A DNA stretch of 64,000 nt, taken from Mesobacillus maritimus. Its GTDB lineage: Bacteria > Bacillota > Bacilli > Bacillales > Cytobacillaceae. The notes beneath the pieces are model-generated. The model was not told the origin of the DNA. It saw nothing but the letters and a program-made list of their open reading frames with translations, and did not search any database. The translations under genes were made by a program, and so were the position numbers. The stretch is taken from positions 43,009 to 107,008 of the forward strand of contig NZ_JAMBNR010000018.1 of assembly GCF_023715205.1 (NCBI RefSeq), written 5' to 3'. Positions 8,523-18,278 of this stretch are shown piece after piece (within the stretch, counting starts at the first letter, position 1; each line of letters opens with the position of its first letter).

Positions 8523-9809
8523 TTACGGATTAACCTTTGCTCCCCTGCTCAATGGCTTTTGGAAAATGGACAAGTCGAGATGGTCGGCCATTGCTTTTAA
8601 GCCTGCATCATTCGGATGCAAATGATCCCCACTATCATATTCCGGTAAAATTTTATCCAGCTGATTCGGGTCCGCTAGAATTTGATCAAAGTCAATGACG
8701 CCATCCACAATCGTGTTATTCCGGATCCACTCATTCACTTCCTGACGAGTCTGCTCGCCTTCTTCTGTAAAATAAACGCCAGGGTCGTAAGCATTAAATG
8801 GCGTCAGTGTTCCAACATAGATGCGGATCCCACGTTCATGAGCTTTCTCGGCAATCTCTTGGATTCCGGCAATGATTTTGTCTGCGTCAAAGACATGCGG
8901 CATATGTCCGATATCATTTATACCTTCTAAAAGAATTAAATCCGTAACTCCTGTTTGCGAAAATACATCTCGTTCAAGACGGTCAAGTGCCTTCACACCG
9001 AAAATTGGCGAGTCGGAAAGAATTCGATTTCCTGTTATCGCTGCATTAAGAACCGAAAACTGTTGGTTTTTTATCTCAGAATCAAGACGACTGTTTAAAA
9101 CATCCGTCCAGCGGCGATTTTCATTCGGTGTTGATAAATATCCATCGGTAATCGAGTCTCCCAGCGCCACAATGACACGTGACTTTTTATTGGAATCTGT
9201 CAAAACATCGACTCCTGAAAGCCAGAACCATGAATCAACCGTTTGGTTGAATGCGCTTCCATTAGTGTTATCCGTAAAATCACCTTGTTCAGAAATATAG
9301 GTTGTTTGACTAGAGATCGGGTGCCATGTCGCTGGGCCACTTTCATTGGCTAGATATACACTAACCGTTAAATCCTTCCCGTCTTTTACCTCAAATTCAA
9401 CGGGATCGCTGAAAAGTTCCTCCCCAGCAGGAATCGTAACCTCCTCGTTTCCGGAGAATGTTACGTTTTGAACAGTACCGGGAATGACTTCTGCTTCCGT
9501 TTTGGTGTCTGCTACGGTCACTTTCTCAAATGTCAGCGGCTGGGTACCAAAAACATTGGAAAAGCGGATTCGAACCATTGAACCAGTTGCATTGGGATGA
9601 ACAATCATTCTGACGGTTTGATTTTCAAAACCTTCTTGTGATAAGCCACCTTCATGTGCTGCTAGCAGACTAGCAGACCAAGCTCCAACCCAATGACCAG
9701 ACTTTCCAGCGCTCTGAGCTTCCACTGGTGAATCTTTCATCGCGGGATTGAGTCCAACGACAAACATCAAAACAGCCACAACAAAGAGGACGAACCTTTT
9801 CTTCCTCAT
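8523..9809 (-). CDS. Secreted SGNH/GDSL-family esterase
   Basis: Exported lipase/esterase-like hydrolase of 428 residues. A signal peptide (MRKKRFVLFVVAVLMFVVG) is followed by a beta-rich N-terminal region, then the SGNH domain: block I ALGDSITDG holds the catalytic Ser, block III LLEGINDIGH supplies Gly and Asn, and block V DHLHPNDAG supplies Asp and His. This architecture resembles acyl- or acetyl-esterases acting on carbohydrates or cell envelope polymers; the substrate is unknown. The start at 9809 is chosen because GGAGGAGG lies just upstream; an earlier in-frame ATG at 9830 has no such site. Confidence 0.87.
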   Translation of the reverse strand: MRKKRFVLFVVAVLMFVVGLNPAMKDSPVEAQSAGKSGHWVGAWSASLLAAHEGGLSQEGFENQTVRMIVHPNATGSMVRIRFSNVFGTQPLTFEKVTVADTKTEAEVIPGTVQNVTFSGNEEVTIPAGEELFSDPVEFEVKDGKDLTVSVYLANESGPATWHPISSQTTYISEQGDFTDNTNGSAFNQTVDSWFWLSGVDVLTDSNKKSRVIVALGDSITDGYLSTPNENRRWTDVLNSRLDSEIKNQQFSVLNAAITGNRILSDSPIFGVKALDRLERDVFSQTGVTDLILLEGINDIGHMPHVFDADKIIAGIQEIAEKAHERGIRIYVGTLTPFNAYDPGVYFTEEGEQTRQEVNEWIRNNTIVDGVIDFDQILADPNQLDKILPEYDSGDHLHPNDAGLKAMADHLDLSIFQKPLSRGAKVNP

Positions 9810-9958
9810 AAAACCTCCTCCTTTATTCATTTTTGTAACTCTATTAACAAATGAATATTATCACAAGCCCCCACAACTCAACTATGTGAATATAAGACTA
9901 TTTACTAGACATCAACCAACAAGATTCCCCTTCTCCCCTGGCTATTGTCCTATATGTC

Positions 9959-10021
9959 TCGACAAATTCCGGGGCGTCCCTGTGACTTTTTCGACAAAAC
10001 CCAGTGTCATTGTGACTTTTC
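9959..10021. repeat. R1 repeat, two units, second degenerate
   Basis: One good unit (TCGACAAATTCCGGGGCGTC then CCTGTGAC) followed by a decayed unit containing CCAGTGTCATTGTGAC. The array ends about 15 nt before a TATAAT box at 10036-10041 that serves the STAS gene, so the repeat lies in the promoter region. Confidence 0.85.
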
Positions 10022-10072
10022 GGTAACTCTTGGGCTATAATTTAGCTATGAACTACAAAAGAGGTGGGCTTT

Positions 10073-10918
10073 ATGGCATCGATGATTAAGGTTTCGAATT
10101 ATTGTATGGAGAATGCTGAGGTTCTTGCGCAGAAAATTGTAGATTTGGTGATTGCGAGAATGGAGTTGGTTCTCCCAGATTCAGAGAAGGAGCAGACTGC
10201 TCAGATGTATGTGGATTTTCTGAAGTCGTTTGGGGAAATGCTCTTGAATCGGGATGTTCAGGATGTGCCGGATTCGTTGATTGAGTGGAGCAAACAGAAC
10301 TCTGAGCGGGCATTATCGGTGGAGGGAAAGATTTCACGAATCCTCGTTCGGTATCCTCCGACGCGAGAAATTCTGACTGACCTTTTAACCGATCTGAGTG
10401 TAAAGTTTGAACTGACGCTTGAAGAAAATGCGTTCATGATTAAAGTCATTAATACTATGCTTGATATCAGTCTGAATGAAACGATTCTCGCATTTGAGCG
10501 CCTATCTGACCAACAGCAAGAAGAAACAGACAAAGAATTGGCGGAATTGTCTGCTCCAATCGTTCCCGTAAAAGATGGGATTGTTGTATTGCCATTAATC
10601 GGTGTGCTCAATCCATATCGTGCAACGTATATCAAGGAAAAAGTGATACCGAGAATTGCCGAGTTAAAAGTCGATTACGTCATTATGGACTTTTCTGGAT
10701 TACTGTCGCTTGATGTCGAAGTTGTACACTATCTCCACCAAATCGAAGAGATGATCTGTCTTATGGGAATCAACATCCTGTCCACTGGCATTCGTCCAGA
10801 TTTAGCGAAGGTTGCCGTTCATAACGGCATTAACCTAACTGGTACTAGCCACTACGGAAACGTGAAACAAGCGCTCGAGAGCATTTTGAGCAAAGATGTC
10901 GACGAAATAAATTCATAA
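10073..10918 (+). CDS. RsbR-type STAS-domain stress (stressosome) protein
   Basis: Cytoplasmic protein of 281 residues with an N-terminal helical sensor-like half and a C-terminal STAS domain (about residues 165-275: VKDGIVVLPLIGVL, YVIMDFSGLLSLD, ILSTGIRPDLAK). This two-part build is that of RsbR paralogues, which form the stressosome controlling SigB in Bacillus. The phospho-acceptor Thr/Ser of RsbR corresponds to DFSGL, where Ser is present. The ATG at 10073 has AGAGGTGG upstream; an earlier GTG at 10064 lies inside that ribosome site. It is monocistronic, with a TATAAT box at 10036. A SigB promoter occurs elsewhere in the window (32.5 kb). Confidence 0.8.
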   Translation: MASMIKVSNYCMENAEVLAQKIVDLVIARMELVLPDSEKEQTAQMYVDFLKSFGEMLLNRDVQDVPDSLIEWSKQNSERALSVEGKISRILVRYPPTREILTDLLTDLSVKFELTLEENAFMIKVINTMLDISLNETILAFERLSDQQQEETDKELAELSAPIVPVKDGIVVLPLIGVLNPYRATYIKEKVIPRIAELKVDYVIMDFSGLLSLDVEVVHYLHQIEEMICLMGINILSTGIRPDLAKVAVHNGINLTGTSHYGNVKQALESILSKDVDEINS

Positions 10919-10984
10919 TGGACACGAGCGCACTGCTTATCGAACAAGCTAGTACACGCATGGCAGCTCCTATTTTATTTCATC

Positions 10985-11014
10985 AAAAAGACCACGGCTA
11001 TTGCCGTGGTCTTT
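10985..11014 (+). terminator. Intrinsic terminator after the STAS gene
   Basis: AAAGACCACGGC and GCCGTGGTCTTT form a 12-bp stem with a TATT loop. R1 units start right after the last T. Confidence 0.85.
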
Positions 11015-11115
11015 CGACATATCTCGGGGCGTCCCTGTGACTCTTTCGACATATCTCGGGGCGTCACAGGGACCTTTTCGACAAAACTCGGGGTGTCACA
11101 GGGACTTTTTCGACA
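11014..11115. repeat. R1 repeat, three units, two with flipped core
   Basis: Three units. The first has the standard core GTCCCTGTGAC (11031-11041). The second and third have its exact reverse complement GTCACAGGGAC (11063-11073 and 11095-11105), while the flanking TCGACA and CGGGG blocks keep their orientation. Confidence 0.9.
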
Positions 11116-11134
11116 CCCCCAGGACACGTCCCCT

Positions 11135-11836
11135 TTAATCAACCAAGATATAAGTGGCTTTGATTGGGCCGTGGACGCCGACGATGAGGTTCATTTCGAT
11201 GTCGGCGCTGTTGCTTGGGCCGGAGATGAAGCTGACGTAGGATGCGCAGTCTTCGCCTTGGGCTTGGGCTCGGTGTATTTGTTGGGCGGCTTGGGTCATT
11301 CGTGGCACGAGTGTGCTTTTTGGAATGACCGCAATAAATGTTTTCGGCAGCAAGCTGATGGAGCGGCCATTGTTTTTATTATTAAACAATGTTACCGTCC
11401 CAGACTCCGCCAACGTAATGTCACTGTACACAAGCCCAACATCCGCCTGTTCAGCAATTCGTTGATTTTCCTTGCCAGCCGCAGGATCCCACACATGAAC
11501 ATCCAACTGCTCACGAGCTTCCTCAAAAAACTCCGCTACGCCAAACTCCTGATGACGCGGGTCATTCGACGTAACGATTAACTTGCCTTCGTAGCCTTCA
11601 ATCGTTTCTTGTAACACTTTGGTTAACCCCGCACGGTCAGTTCGTTTAAAAGTGGTATGAATCACTTGACAATGTTTTTCCAGCACTTCCGCCAACTCGT
11701 CCTGATTCATGCCTTTAAAAACTTCTTCTTGCGGAGTGACACTCCACTGCGGACGTTCTACTCCTTCGGTTCGGCGTTCCCGTCCAAGACGAGACGCCAA
11801 CTTATTTAAAAACTCTTCACGATTTTCGATTGTCAT
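11135..11836 (-). CDS. lutC: L-lactate utilization protein C
   Basis: A 233-residue LUD-domain protein, third subunit of the LutABC iron-sulfur lactate dehydrogenase complex that oxidises L-lactate to pyruvate. Visible family features are the conserved glycine/serine loops [12 protein letters not shown] and [11 protein letters not shown] and the C-terminal [22 protein letters not shown], the LUD signature. Its ATG overlaps the lutB stop (ATGA at 11833-11836), so the two are translationally coupled. Gene order lutA-lutB-lutC on the minus strand matches Bacillus subtilis. Confidence 0.93.
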   Translation of the reverse strand: MTIENREEFLNKLASRLGRERRTEGVERPQWSVTPQEEVFKGMNQDELAEVLEKHCQVIHTTFKRTDRAGLTKVLQETIEGYEGKLIVTSNDPRHQEFGVAEFFEEAREQLDVHVWDPAAGKENQRIAEQADVGLVYSDITLAESGTVTLFNNKNNGRSISLLPKTFIAVIPKSTLVPRMTQAAQQIHRAQAQGEDCASYVSFISGPSNSADIEMNLIVGVHGPIKATYILVD

Positions 11837-13260
11837 GAAGTTTCACCATCTTTCTGTCTTTGCTTAAACCAAGCGCGGAACGATTGACCTTGAGGCGCAT
11901 AAAAATCACGTGCATCCGTCCAATCTTTTAATGGTCCAGGACCATTTTCAATCATGCCGTCTTTTGTCCATGGTCCAAGCGCAGGCTTGGCCATTTTCGC
12001 GCTAAGATTATAGATGCCAGGACTAGAGGACCACTTGGCAAAACCTTTCATCATCAATTTTTCAGCCGTTGGAGCTTTCTTCTCTTGCTCGACAATAATT
12101 TGACGATGACGAATCAAATGTTCATGCAATGGAATTTTAACTGGGCAAGCTTCGGTACAGGCAGCACACAATGTCGATGCATACGGAAGCTCTTTATGAT
12201 CATCGTATCCTTCCAACAATGGCGTGATGACTGCACCAATTGGACCAGGATAAATTGAGTTATACGCATGGCCACCAATATGGCGATATACTGGACAAGC
12301 GTTAATACAGGCTGCACACCGAATACAATGGAGCGCAGATTGAAACTCAGTTCCGAGAATCTTCGAGCGACCATTATCAACCACAACAAGGTGGAATTCT
12401 TCCGGTCCGTCGATTTCCCCTTCCAAACGAGCGCCCGTAATCGCCGTAATATAACTTGTTAGCTTCTGGCCTACCGCAGCACGCGTTAACAATCCGACGA
12501 GAACTTCCATCTCTTCCCAAGTCGGAACAATCCGCTCCATTCCCATTACAGAAATGACGGTATCCGGAAGACTCGTTACCATTTCAGCATTTCCTTCATT
12601 CGTAACCAATGTCACCGCACCAGACTCGGCAATCGCAAAGTTACAGCCGGTAACCCCAACATCGGCTGCTAAAAAGTCTTGGCGCAATTGCTCCCGCGCA
12701 AAAGCGGCCATTTCTTCTGGCGTGTCCGAACCGGTATAGCCTTTTTTCTTCGCAAACGTTTCGCGGATTTGTTGTCTGTTTTTATGCAAAGCAGGTGTAA
12801 CAATATGGGATGGTGGGTCTTCGTCCAATTGCAAAATCCATTCCCCAAGGTCAGATTCGACAACTTCCGCACCGACTTCTTCAAGCGCTTTGTTTAAACC
12901 GATTTCCTCGGTCACCATCGATTTCGCTTTTACAACTTTCTTCGCTTGCTTCTTTTTAATGATGTTTTTCACATACTGGTTCGCTTCTTCTGCTGTTTCT
13001 GCAAAGAACACGTGACCGCCACGGCGAGCGACATTGTCACTCAACTGCTGCAAATAATAATCCAAGTTTTGTAGTGTATGTGTACGAATCTCAGACCCTA
13101 ATTCGCGCCAATCTTCCCAGTTTCCAAGCTCTGCTGCCTGCGTTAAGCGGCCATTGCGGAATCTTCCTTGCGCGGACGAAACAGCTTGCCGCATAAAATC
13201 ATCTTCAATTCCGGTTTGTACCCGGTCTTTATATGGCACTTCACCAAGTTTGATACTCAT
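11833..13260 (-). CDS. lutB: L-lactate utilization protein B (iron-sulfur)
   Basis: A 475-residue subunit of the LutABC complex. The N-terminal half is a LUD domain ([33 protein letters not shown]). The C-terminal half has two 4Fe-4S motifs, [12 protein letters not shown] and CAACTEACP, which carry electrons from lactate oxidation. The ATG at 13260 follows GGAGGGG. It lies 16 nt after lutA and overlaps lutC. Length and domain order are normal for LutB/YkgF. Confidence 0.95.
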   Translation of the reverse strand: MSIKLGEVPYKDRVQTGIEDDFMRQAVSSAQGRFRNGRLTQAAELGNWEDWRELGSEIRTHTLQNLDYYLQQLSDNVARRGGHVFFAETAEEANQYVKNIIKKKQAKKVVKAKSMVTEEIGLNKALEEVGAEVVESDLGEWILQLDEDPPSHIVTPALHKNRQQIRETFAKKKGYTGSDTPEEMAAFAREQLRQDFLAADVGVTGCNFAIAESGAVTLVTNEGNAEMVTSLPDTVISVMGMERIVPTWEEMEVLVGLLTRAAVGQKLTSYITAITGARLEGEIDGPEEFHLVVVDNGRSKILGTEFQSALHCIRCAACINACPVYRHIGGHAYNSIYPGPIGAVITPLLEGYDDHKELPYASTLCAACTEACPVKIPLHEHLIRHRQIIVEQEKKAPTAEKLMMKGFAKWSSSPGIYNLSAKMAKPALGPWTKDGMIENGPGPLKDWTDARDFYAPQGQSFRAWFKQRQKDGETS

Positions 13261-13276
13261 TTCTTCCCCTCCAGTC

Positions 13277-13993
13277 TTAGTGAGTGTTCAAAATTTCTGT
13301 AATATGAACAACCTTTACGTTTTTTCCTTCACGACGCATTCTGCCACCGATATTCATCAAACAGCCCATATCTGCGCCGACTAAATATTCGGCCTCTGTT
13401 TCTGCCACATGGCGCGACTTTTCACTCACCATCTCCTGCGAAATCACGGGGTTTTTCACCGAGAACGTCCCACCGAAACCACAGCAGTCTTCTTCCATTG
13501 GCAAGTCAACCAACTCTACACCTTTCACATTGCGCAACAACATCTTAGGCTGTTCTTTTACGCCAAGAATTCGTTTCATATGACAAGAGGAATGGAACGT
13601 CACTTTTCCTTTAAAAGTCGAGCCCACATCGGTAACCCCCATCACATCAACAAGGAACTCGGTAATCTCGTAACATTTCGCTGCAAAACGCTTTGCTTCT
13701 TCTGCCCACTCAGGGTCATCAGCAAAAATCTTCGGATATTCTTTCAACATCCCAACGCAAGACCCAGATGGACCAACGACATATTCAGAGTGCTTAAAAG
13801 CCTTCATCATTTGCTTCATCGATTGTTTCGCTTCTTGCAAATATCCACTGTTATAAGCAGGTTGTCCACAACAAGTTTGTTCCATCGGATAATCGACTTC
13901 ACAACCAACTCGTTCTAAAATTTCCAGCGTATTTTTCGCCACATCGGCAAACAGAATATCGCTCAAACAGGTACTAAATAAGGAAACTTTCAT
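13277..13993 (-). CDS. lutA: L-lactate utilization protein A (CCG domains)
   Basis: A 238-residue protein with two cysteine-rich CCG domains, seen as [12 protein letters not shown] and [11 protein letters not shown], which bind an unusual iron-sulfur centre or act in electron transfer in LutA and GlpC/HdrB relatives. The start follows AAAGAGGTGA. It is the first gene of lutABC, but an R2 repeat lies between it and lutR upstream on the same strand, so it may be read from the lutP promoter or from one not recognised here. Confidence 0.94.
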   Translation of the reverse strand: MKVSLFSTCLSDILFADVAKNTLEILERVGCEVDYPMEQTCCGQPAYNSGYLQEAKQSMKQMMKAFKHSEYVVGPSGSCVGMLKEYPKIFADDPEWAEEAKRFAAKCYEITEFLVDVMGVTDVGSTFKGKVTFHSSCHMKRILGVKEQPKMLLRNVKGVELVDLPMEEDCCGFGGTFSVKNPVISQEMVSEKSRHVAETEAEYLVGADMGCLMNIGGRMRREGKNVKVVHITEILNTH

Positions 13994-14017
13994 GTTTGTT
14001 CACCTCTTTTTAAAAAT

Positions 14018-14188
14018 GGCTCTTTTCTCAAGCTTTGTTGCTTTTGAACACAAAAAATCGACTGAAAGAGCGGTAAATTGCTTCATTTATGAGAAAAGAG
14101 CGTGCAAACTTTATTAAACATACGAAATGGGTACTATTGTGTTAAAATCGGCTTTGGGATTTTAACAACAACCTTTCCGAAAACAGCC
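14018..14188 (-). repeat. R2 interspersed repeat, copy b (full length)
   Basis: A complete R2 element of about 170 bp lying between lutR and lutA. GCTCTTTTCTCA at its left pairs with TGAGAAAAGAGC in the middle; a second hairpin has arms GTTAAAATC and GATTTTAAC. The element ends exactly where the lutR stop codon begins (14189). From 14078 onward it is almost identical to the copy at 31704. Confidence 0.85.
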
Positions 14189-14896
14189 TTACTCGACATA
14201 TTTAAAAAGTCGGTCTTGAACATTTTGCAAATGATTCAACATCGCTTGCCGGGCTTCGTCCGGCTGTTTCTTTTTAATCGCTTCAAAAATTCGTCTATGC
14301 TCGATTTTTAAATCTTCGACTTGGTGCTCCGAATACAACAGCACTTTCCGCGTTTCTTGAATCGTCTCGGAAATTAGTGCTGACACACTGCTCATCAAAT
14401 TCATCAGCAACTTATTATGTGTCGCATTGGCAATGGCCAGGTGAAAATCGAGGTCCGCTGTTGACGCCAGCTCTTCATTTCCATCTGCATGCTCCATCAC
14501 AATCAGTGCTTTTTCAAGCGCAAGCAAATCTTCTTCTTCCCTGACACAAGCGGCTTGAGCCGCCGTGCCGATTTCTAAAATTTTACGAACTTCGTAAAGC
14601 TCTTTCACATCTTCAAGCTTCATTAAAAATGCACTCGTGACTGGCAACTGAAATTTGGACGGATCAAAGGTATTCACATAAGTCCCTTCACCTTGCCTCA
14701 TTTCCACAAGCCCCATTGTCCGTAGTCCACTTAACGCCTCGCGAATCGTCGAGCTTCCGACTTCGAAGTTTTTCGCTAATTTTTCAACCGAATCTAATTT
14801 ATCACCAGGTTTTAATTCACCATTTTTAATTAACTCAATTAAACTATCTGCAACTTGTTCATACACCTTTTTCACACGAACTCGTTTATATGGCAT
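14189..14896 (-). CDS. lutR: GntR/FadR-family lactate operon regulator
   Basis: A 235-residue DNA-binding repressor. The N-terminal winged helix is GntR type (VEKLAKNFEVGSSTIREAL, GLVEMRQGEGTYV); the C-terminal all-helical FCD domain has the metal/ligand-binding His and Asp residues around DLDFHLAIANATHN and HRRIFEAI. LutR in B. subtilis represses lutABC and lutP. It lies between lutP and lutA on one strand. A perfect palindrome at 16625-16641 upstream of lutP is a good candidate operator. Confidence 0.88.
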   Translation of the reverse strand: MPYKRVRVKKVYEQVADSLIELIKNGELKPGDKLDSVEKLAKNFEVGSSTIREALSGLRTMGLVEMRQGEGTYVNTFDPSKFQLPVTSAFLMKLEDVKELYEVRKILEIGTAAQAACVREEEDLLALEKALIVMEHADGNEELASTADLDFHLAIANATHNKLLMNLMSSVSALISETIQETRKVLLYSEHQVEDLKIEHRRIFEAIKKKQPDEARQAMLNHLQNVQDRLFKYVE

Positions 14897-14974
14897 AACG
14901 TTTCAGCTCCCATCTACCTTCTCTATTATACAGAGATTTGCTATAGTCATAAGATGTTCGCTGCTTTTTCCAGT

Positions 14975-16555
14975 TTATAGAAGATTTAAAAAGATAAACC
15001 CAGCTACACCCGCAAGCAGTCCGTAAAGAATCGCCGGGATTAATGTTTTGCGGATAATTTCGCCTTCTTTCCCAGACAAGCCTACAACCGCACTCGCCGC
15101 AACAACATTATGCACACAAATCATATTACCCGCGGCAGCACCAATGAGTTGAACCGCTAACACAATGTTGGACTCTAATCCAACGGAATTCGCAACATTG
15201 TACTGAATCGGCGAGAATGTGAGTGTCGACACCGTTGCACTTCCGGTAATAAACGCTCCTAATTCCCCAAGGAATGGCGCAACGAAAATCCATACTGACC
15301 CGAGCGAACTAGCAAATGATTCCGCAATATGTTGCGGCATACTCACAAGCTCGTTCAAGTTAATCCCTGAATTTACAAATACCTGTACCATGGCAAGCGT
15401 AGCAATTAAGGAAATCGCTGTCATTTTCATCGTGGATAACGACTCTTTCGCTGCATTGACAAACGTTTGATGCGATTTACGTTGGAAGATAAACGCCAAA
15501 ATTGCTGCAATCGTTAAAATCGTTCCTGGTGAATACAGAAATTCCCAAGAAGATGTTACCCCTTCAACTCCTAAAATATTGCGCCAAGTTAAATCGATGG
15601 CCTTCGTTGTGAACTCTTTGAGTGGTGCTACAATTCGTGTTAGCAACAATAAGAGAACGACCATGATGTATGGCGACCATGCTGTCACAATGCCCATGTT
15701 TGATTTTTCCGTTGCAATTTTAAAGTCTTTTCGCATCGCTTCTTTCCATTCTGTTTTTGGAAGTAAGAAGCCTTTCTTTGCCGTCAAAGTCGCGACAATC
15801 AGTGTAAACAGCGCCGCTAAAATCGAAACAAACTCATGTCCAAACAAACTTGCTGCCAAAAACGCACTTCCTGTATAGACGATCCCGATCATCAGTGTCC
15901 ATGGCAGCATCGGCCATGCATCCTTGATACCGTTTCCAAAGAACACTGTTAAAATCACCATTAAAATAAATGGAATAAATGTACCCGCTAATAAATCAAG
16001 ACTTGTCACTGTAACCGCAATATCTTGGAAAAAAGGTGTGTCGGCACCAGGGATATTGCTTAACCCAACGGCTACTGGCGTTCCAACCGCCCCAAACATC
16101 ACCGACGTACTATCCGCGATCAAAGCAATCGTTGCCGCGGCAATCGGCTGAAATCCCAACGCAACCATTAATGGCCCCGTCACCATCGCTGGTGTTCCAA
16201 ATCCTGCTGCGCCTTCAATTAACGCTCCAAATAAAAACGCAACAACAATGACTTGCACCCGCATGTCACCTGAAATGCTTTGAAAACCTTGATTAATGCG
16301 CACCACCGCTCCGGTATTTCGCAGCGTATTCAGTAGAACCAATGCCCCAAATAAGATCCATAGGATCGTGAATGTTTTATGTACTCCTTGAAAAACAGAC
16401 GAAAGCACAACTTGTCCTTCCATCCCCCAAACCGTAAGCGCTAACAAAATCACAATAATAGAACTGATTGTCATTCCTTTTGCAGCTGGCATTCTTAACA
16501 GCACAAGGAACAGAAACGGAGCAATAATAGCACTTAATGCGACCAGCAATAACAT
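14975..16555 (-). CDS. lutP: L-lactate permease (LctP family)
   Basis: Integral membrane lactate/glycolate:H+ symporter, about 526 residues with roughly 12-14 hydrophobic segments. Family signatures are [55 protein letters not shown] and [20 protein letters not shown]. The ATG at 16555 is chosen; a TTG three bases upstream is an equally spaced alternative from the GGGGG ribosome site. It leads the lutP-lutR-lutABC series and probably also brings in substrate for the divergent glcDF. A TATAAT box lies at 16646-16651. Confidence 0.93.
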   Translation of the reverse strand: MLLLVALSAIIAPFLFLVLLRMPAAKGMTISSIIVILLALTVWGMEGQVVLSSVFQGVHKTFTILWILFGALVLLNTLRNTGAVVRINQGFQSISGDMRVQVIVVAFLFGALIEGAAGFGTPAMVTGPLMVALGFQPIAAATIALIADSTSVMFGAVGTPVAVGLSNIPGADTPFFQDIAVTVTSLDLLAGTFIPFILMVILTVFFGNGIKDAWPMLPWTLMIGIVYTGSAFLAASLFGHEFVSILAALFTLIVATLTAKKGFLLPKTEWKEAMRKDFKIATEKSNMGIVTAWSPYIMVVLLLLLTRIVAPLKEFTTKAIDLTWRNILGVEGVTSSWEFLYSPGTILTIAAILAFIFQRKSHQTFVNAAKESLSTMKMTAISLIATLAMVQVFVNSGINLNELVSMPQHIAESFASSLGSVWIFVAPFLGELGAFITGSATVSTLTFSPIQYNVANSVGLESNIVLAVQLIGAAAGNMICVHNVVAASAVVGLSGKEGEIIRKTLIPAILYGLLAGVAGFIFLNLL

Positions 16556-16624
16556 CAATAAATTTCCCCCTAGTTGTCTGAGTGTTTAATAGTTTTTAAG
16601 CGTTTACAAATACAATAAGGTGTC

Positions 16625-16651
16625 AGGTCATCAGATGACCTTATCATTATA
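16625..16651. promoter_or_regulatory. lutP promoter -10 and palindromic LutR-type operator
   Basis: AGGTCATCAGATGACCT (16625-16641) is a perfect 17-bp palindrome, 70 bp upstream of lutP and 225 bp upstream of the divergent glcD. A minus-strand TATAAT lies at 16646-16651, so the palindrome covers the expected transcription start of lutP. FadR-type GntR repressors bind short palindromes of this kind; LutR is the natural candidate. Confidence 0.7.
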
Positions 16652-16865
16652 TTGACATATTTATTAAAATTTCACAACGAAAAAATAGTTTAAAAGATTT
16701 CTACTCTTTCAAAGTTTAAATGGCTACATCCGTTTACACATCTCAATTTGTAGGAACATACAATATCTAAAAATATTTCTTTTAAAACTTTGGATAAAAC
16801 TACATAGCACTTCCTCCCGTTCTTTTTTTATACTAAAGATATCGATAGATTGGGAGAGATGTTGA

Positions 16866-18278
16866 ATGGGATTACATGACGTGAAAGATAAATTAATCGC
16901 AATTGTAGGCGCGGAAAACTATGAAGACTCAAAAGTGAGCCGTCTCGTTTATTCGTATGATGCGACCCCAGATATGCAAGCGTTACCAGATGCAGTGCTG
17001 AGCCCGCGCAACACAAAAGAAGTTTCGGAGATTGTGAAACTTTGCAACGAACACAAAATTCCGATTGTGCCAAGAGGCTCTGGTTCGAACCTTTGCGGGG
17101 GCACTTGTCCGATTGAAGGCGGAATCGTGTTGCTGTTTAAACATATGAACCAAATTCTTGAATTGGATGAAGAAAACCTCACGGTGACCGTCCAACCAGG
17201 AGCCATCACGCTCGATATCATCAACACCGTGGAAGCAAAAGGGTTATTTTACCCGCCAGATCCATCTTCTATGAAGATTTCCACGATTGGCGGCAATATT
17301 AACGAAAACTCTGGTGGCTTGCGCGGCTTGAAATACGGCGTTACCCGCGACTATGTGTTGGCGCTTGAAGTGGTCCTGCCGAACGGCGACATCGTCCGTA
17401 CTGGCGGCAAACTGGCGAAAGATGTTGCCGGCTACGATTTAACGCGTTTGTACGTTGGTTCAGAAGGAACATTAGGAGTGATTACGGAAGCGACGTTAAA
17501 ATTAGTGCCGAAACCAGAAACGAAAAAAGTGATGCTGGCGCATTATCAAGACCTCGAAGCCGCGGCACGCACGGTGTCATCGATTATTGCGCATAAAATC
17601 ATACCGGCAACGATGGAATTTCTCGACCAGCCTACGTTGAAAGTGGTGGAAGACTTTGCGCAAATTGGCTTGCCAACCGATGTGCAAGCGGTGTTGTTGA
17701 TCGAACAAGACGGTCCCCCTGAAGTCGTAGCTCGCGATATGCAGAAAATGGCGGAACTCTGTAAAGCGGAACAAGCTGTGTTTGTTCAGGTTGCGGAAAC
17801 AGATGCCGAAGCAGAAGCGTTGATGACCGCTAGACGTGCGGCGTTATCTGCTTGTGCGCGCTTGAAACCGACAACGATTTTAGAAGATGCCACCGTGCCC
17901 CGGTCCGAAATTGCTCGGATGGTGCGCGGCATTAATAAAATTGCTGAAAAATATCAGTTGAACATTTGTACATTCGGTCATGCTGGCGATGGCAATCTTC
18001 ATCCAACCGTTCCAACCGACGCACGTGATCATGAGGAAATGGAACGTGTTGAAGAAGCGTTCGCTGAAATCTTTGAACTGGCGATTGACCTTGGCGGTAC
18101 GATTACCGGCGAACATGGTGTTGGCGTTATGAAAGCTCCATACTTGGAATGGAAACTTGGCAAAGAAGGCATCGGTGTAATGAAAGCAATTAAACAAAGC
18201 TTGGATCCGAACAATATTATGAACCCAGGCAAAGTGTTTGCGAAAGAAACGCGAAAAAGAGTGGTGGTTTCTCAATGA
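16866..18278 (+). CDS. glcD: Glycolate oxidase FAD subunit
   Basis: A 470-residue FAD-linked oxidase that, with GlcF, oxidises glycolate (or D-lactate) to the keto acid. The FAD-binding PCMH domain shows PIVPRGSGSNLCGGTCP, STIGGNINENSGGLRGLKYG and VGSEGTLGVITEATLKL. The C-terminal cap has FGHAGDGNLHPTV, ITGEHGVGVMKAPYL and DPNNIMNPGK, all standard for GlcD/YsfC. Start ATG follows GGGAGAG. The stop overlaps the glcF ATG (ATGA at 18275-18278). It is divergent from lutP. Confidence 0.94.
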   Translation: MGLHDVKDKLIAIVGAENYEDSKVSRLVYSYDATPDMQALPDAVLSPRNTKEVSEIVKLCNEHKIPIVPRGSGSNLCGGTCPIEGGIVLLFKHMNQILELDEENLTVTVQPGAITLDIINTVEAKGLFYPPDPSSMKISTIGGNINENSGGLRGLKYGVTRDYVLALEVVLPNGDIVRTGGKLAKDVAGYDLTRLYVGSEGTLGVITEATLKLVPKPETKKVMLAHYQDLEAAARTVSSIIAHKIIPATMEFLDQPTLKVVEDFAQIGLPTDVQAVLLIEQDGPPEVVARDMQKMAELCKAEQAVFVQVAETDAEAEALMTARRAALSACARLKPTTILEDATVPRSEIARMVRGINKIAEKYQLNICTFGHAGDGNLHPTVPTDARDHEEMERVEEAFAEIFELAIDLGGTITGEHGVGVMKAPYLEWKLGKEGIGVMKAIKQSLDPNNIMNPGKVFAKETRKRVVVSQ

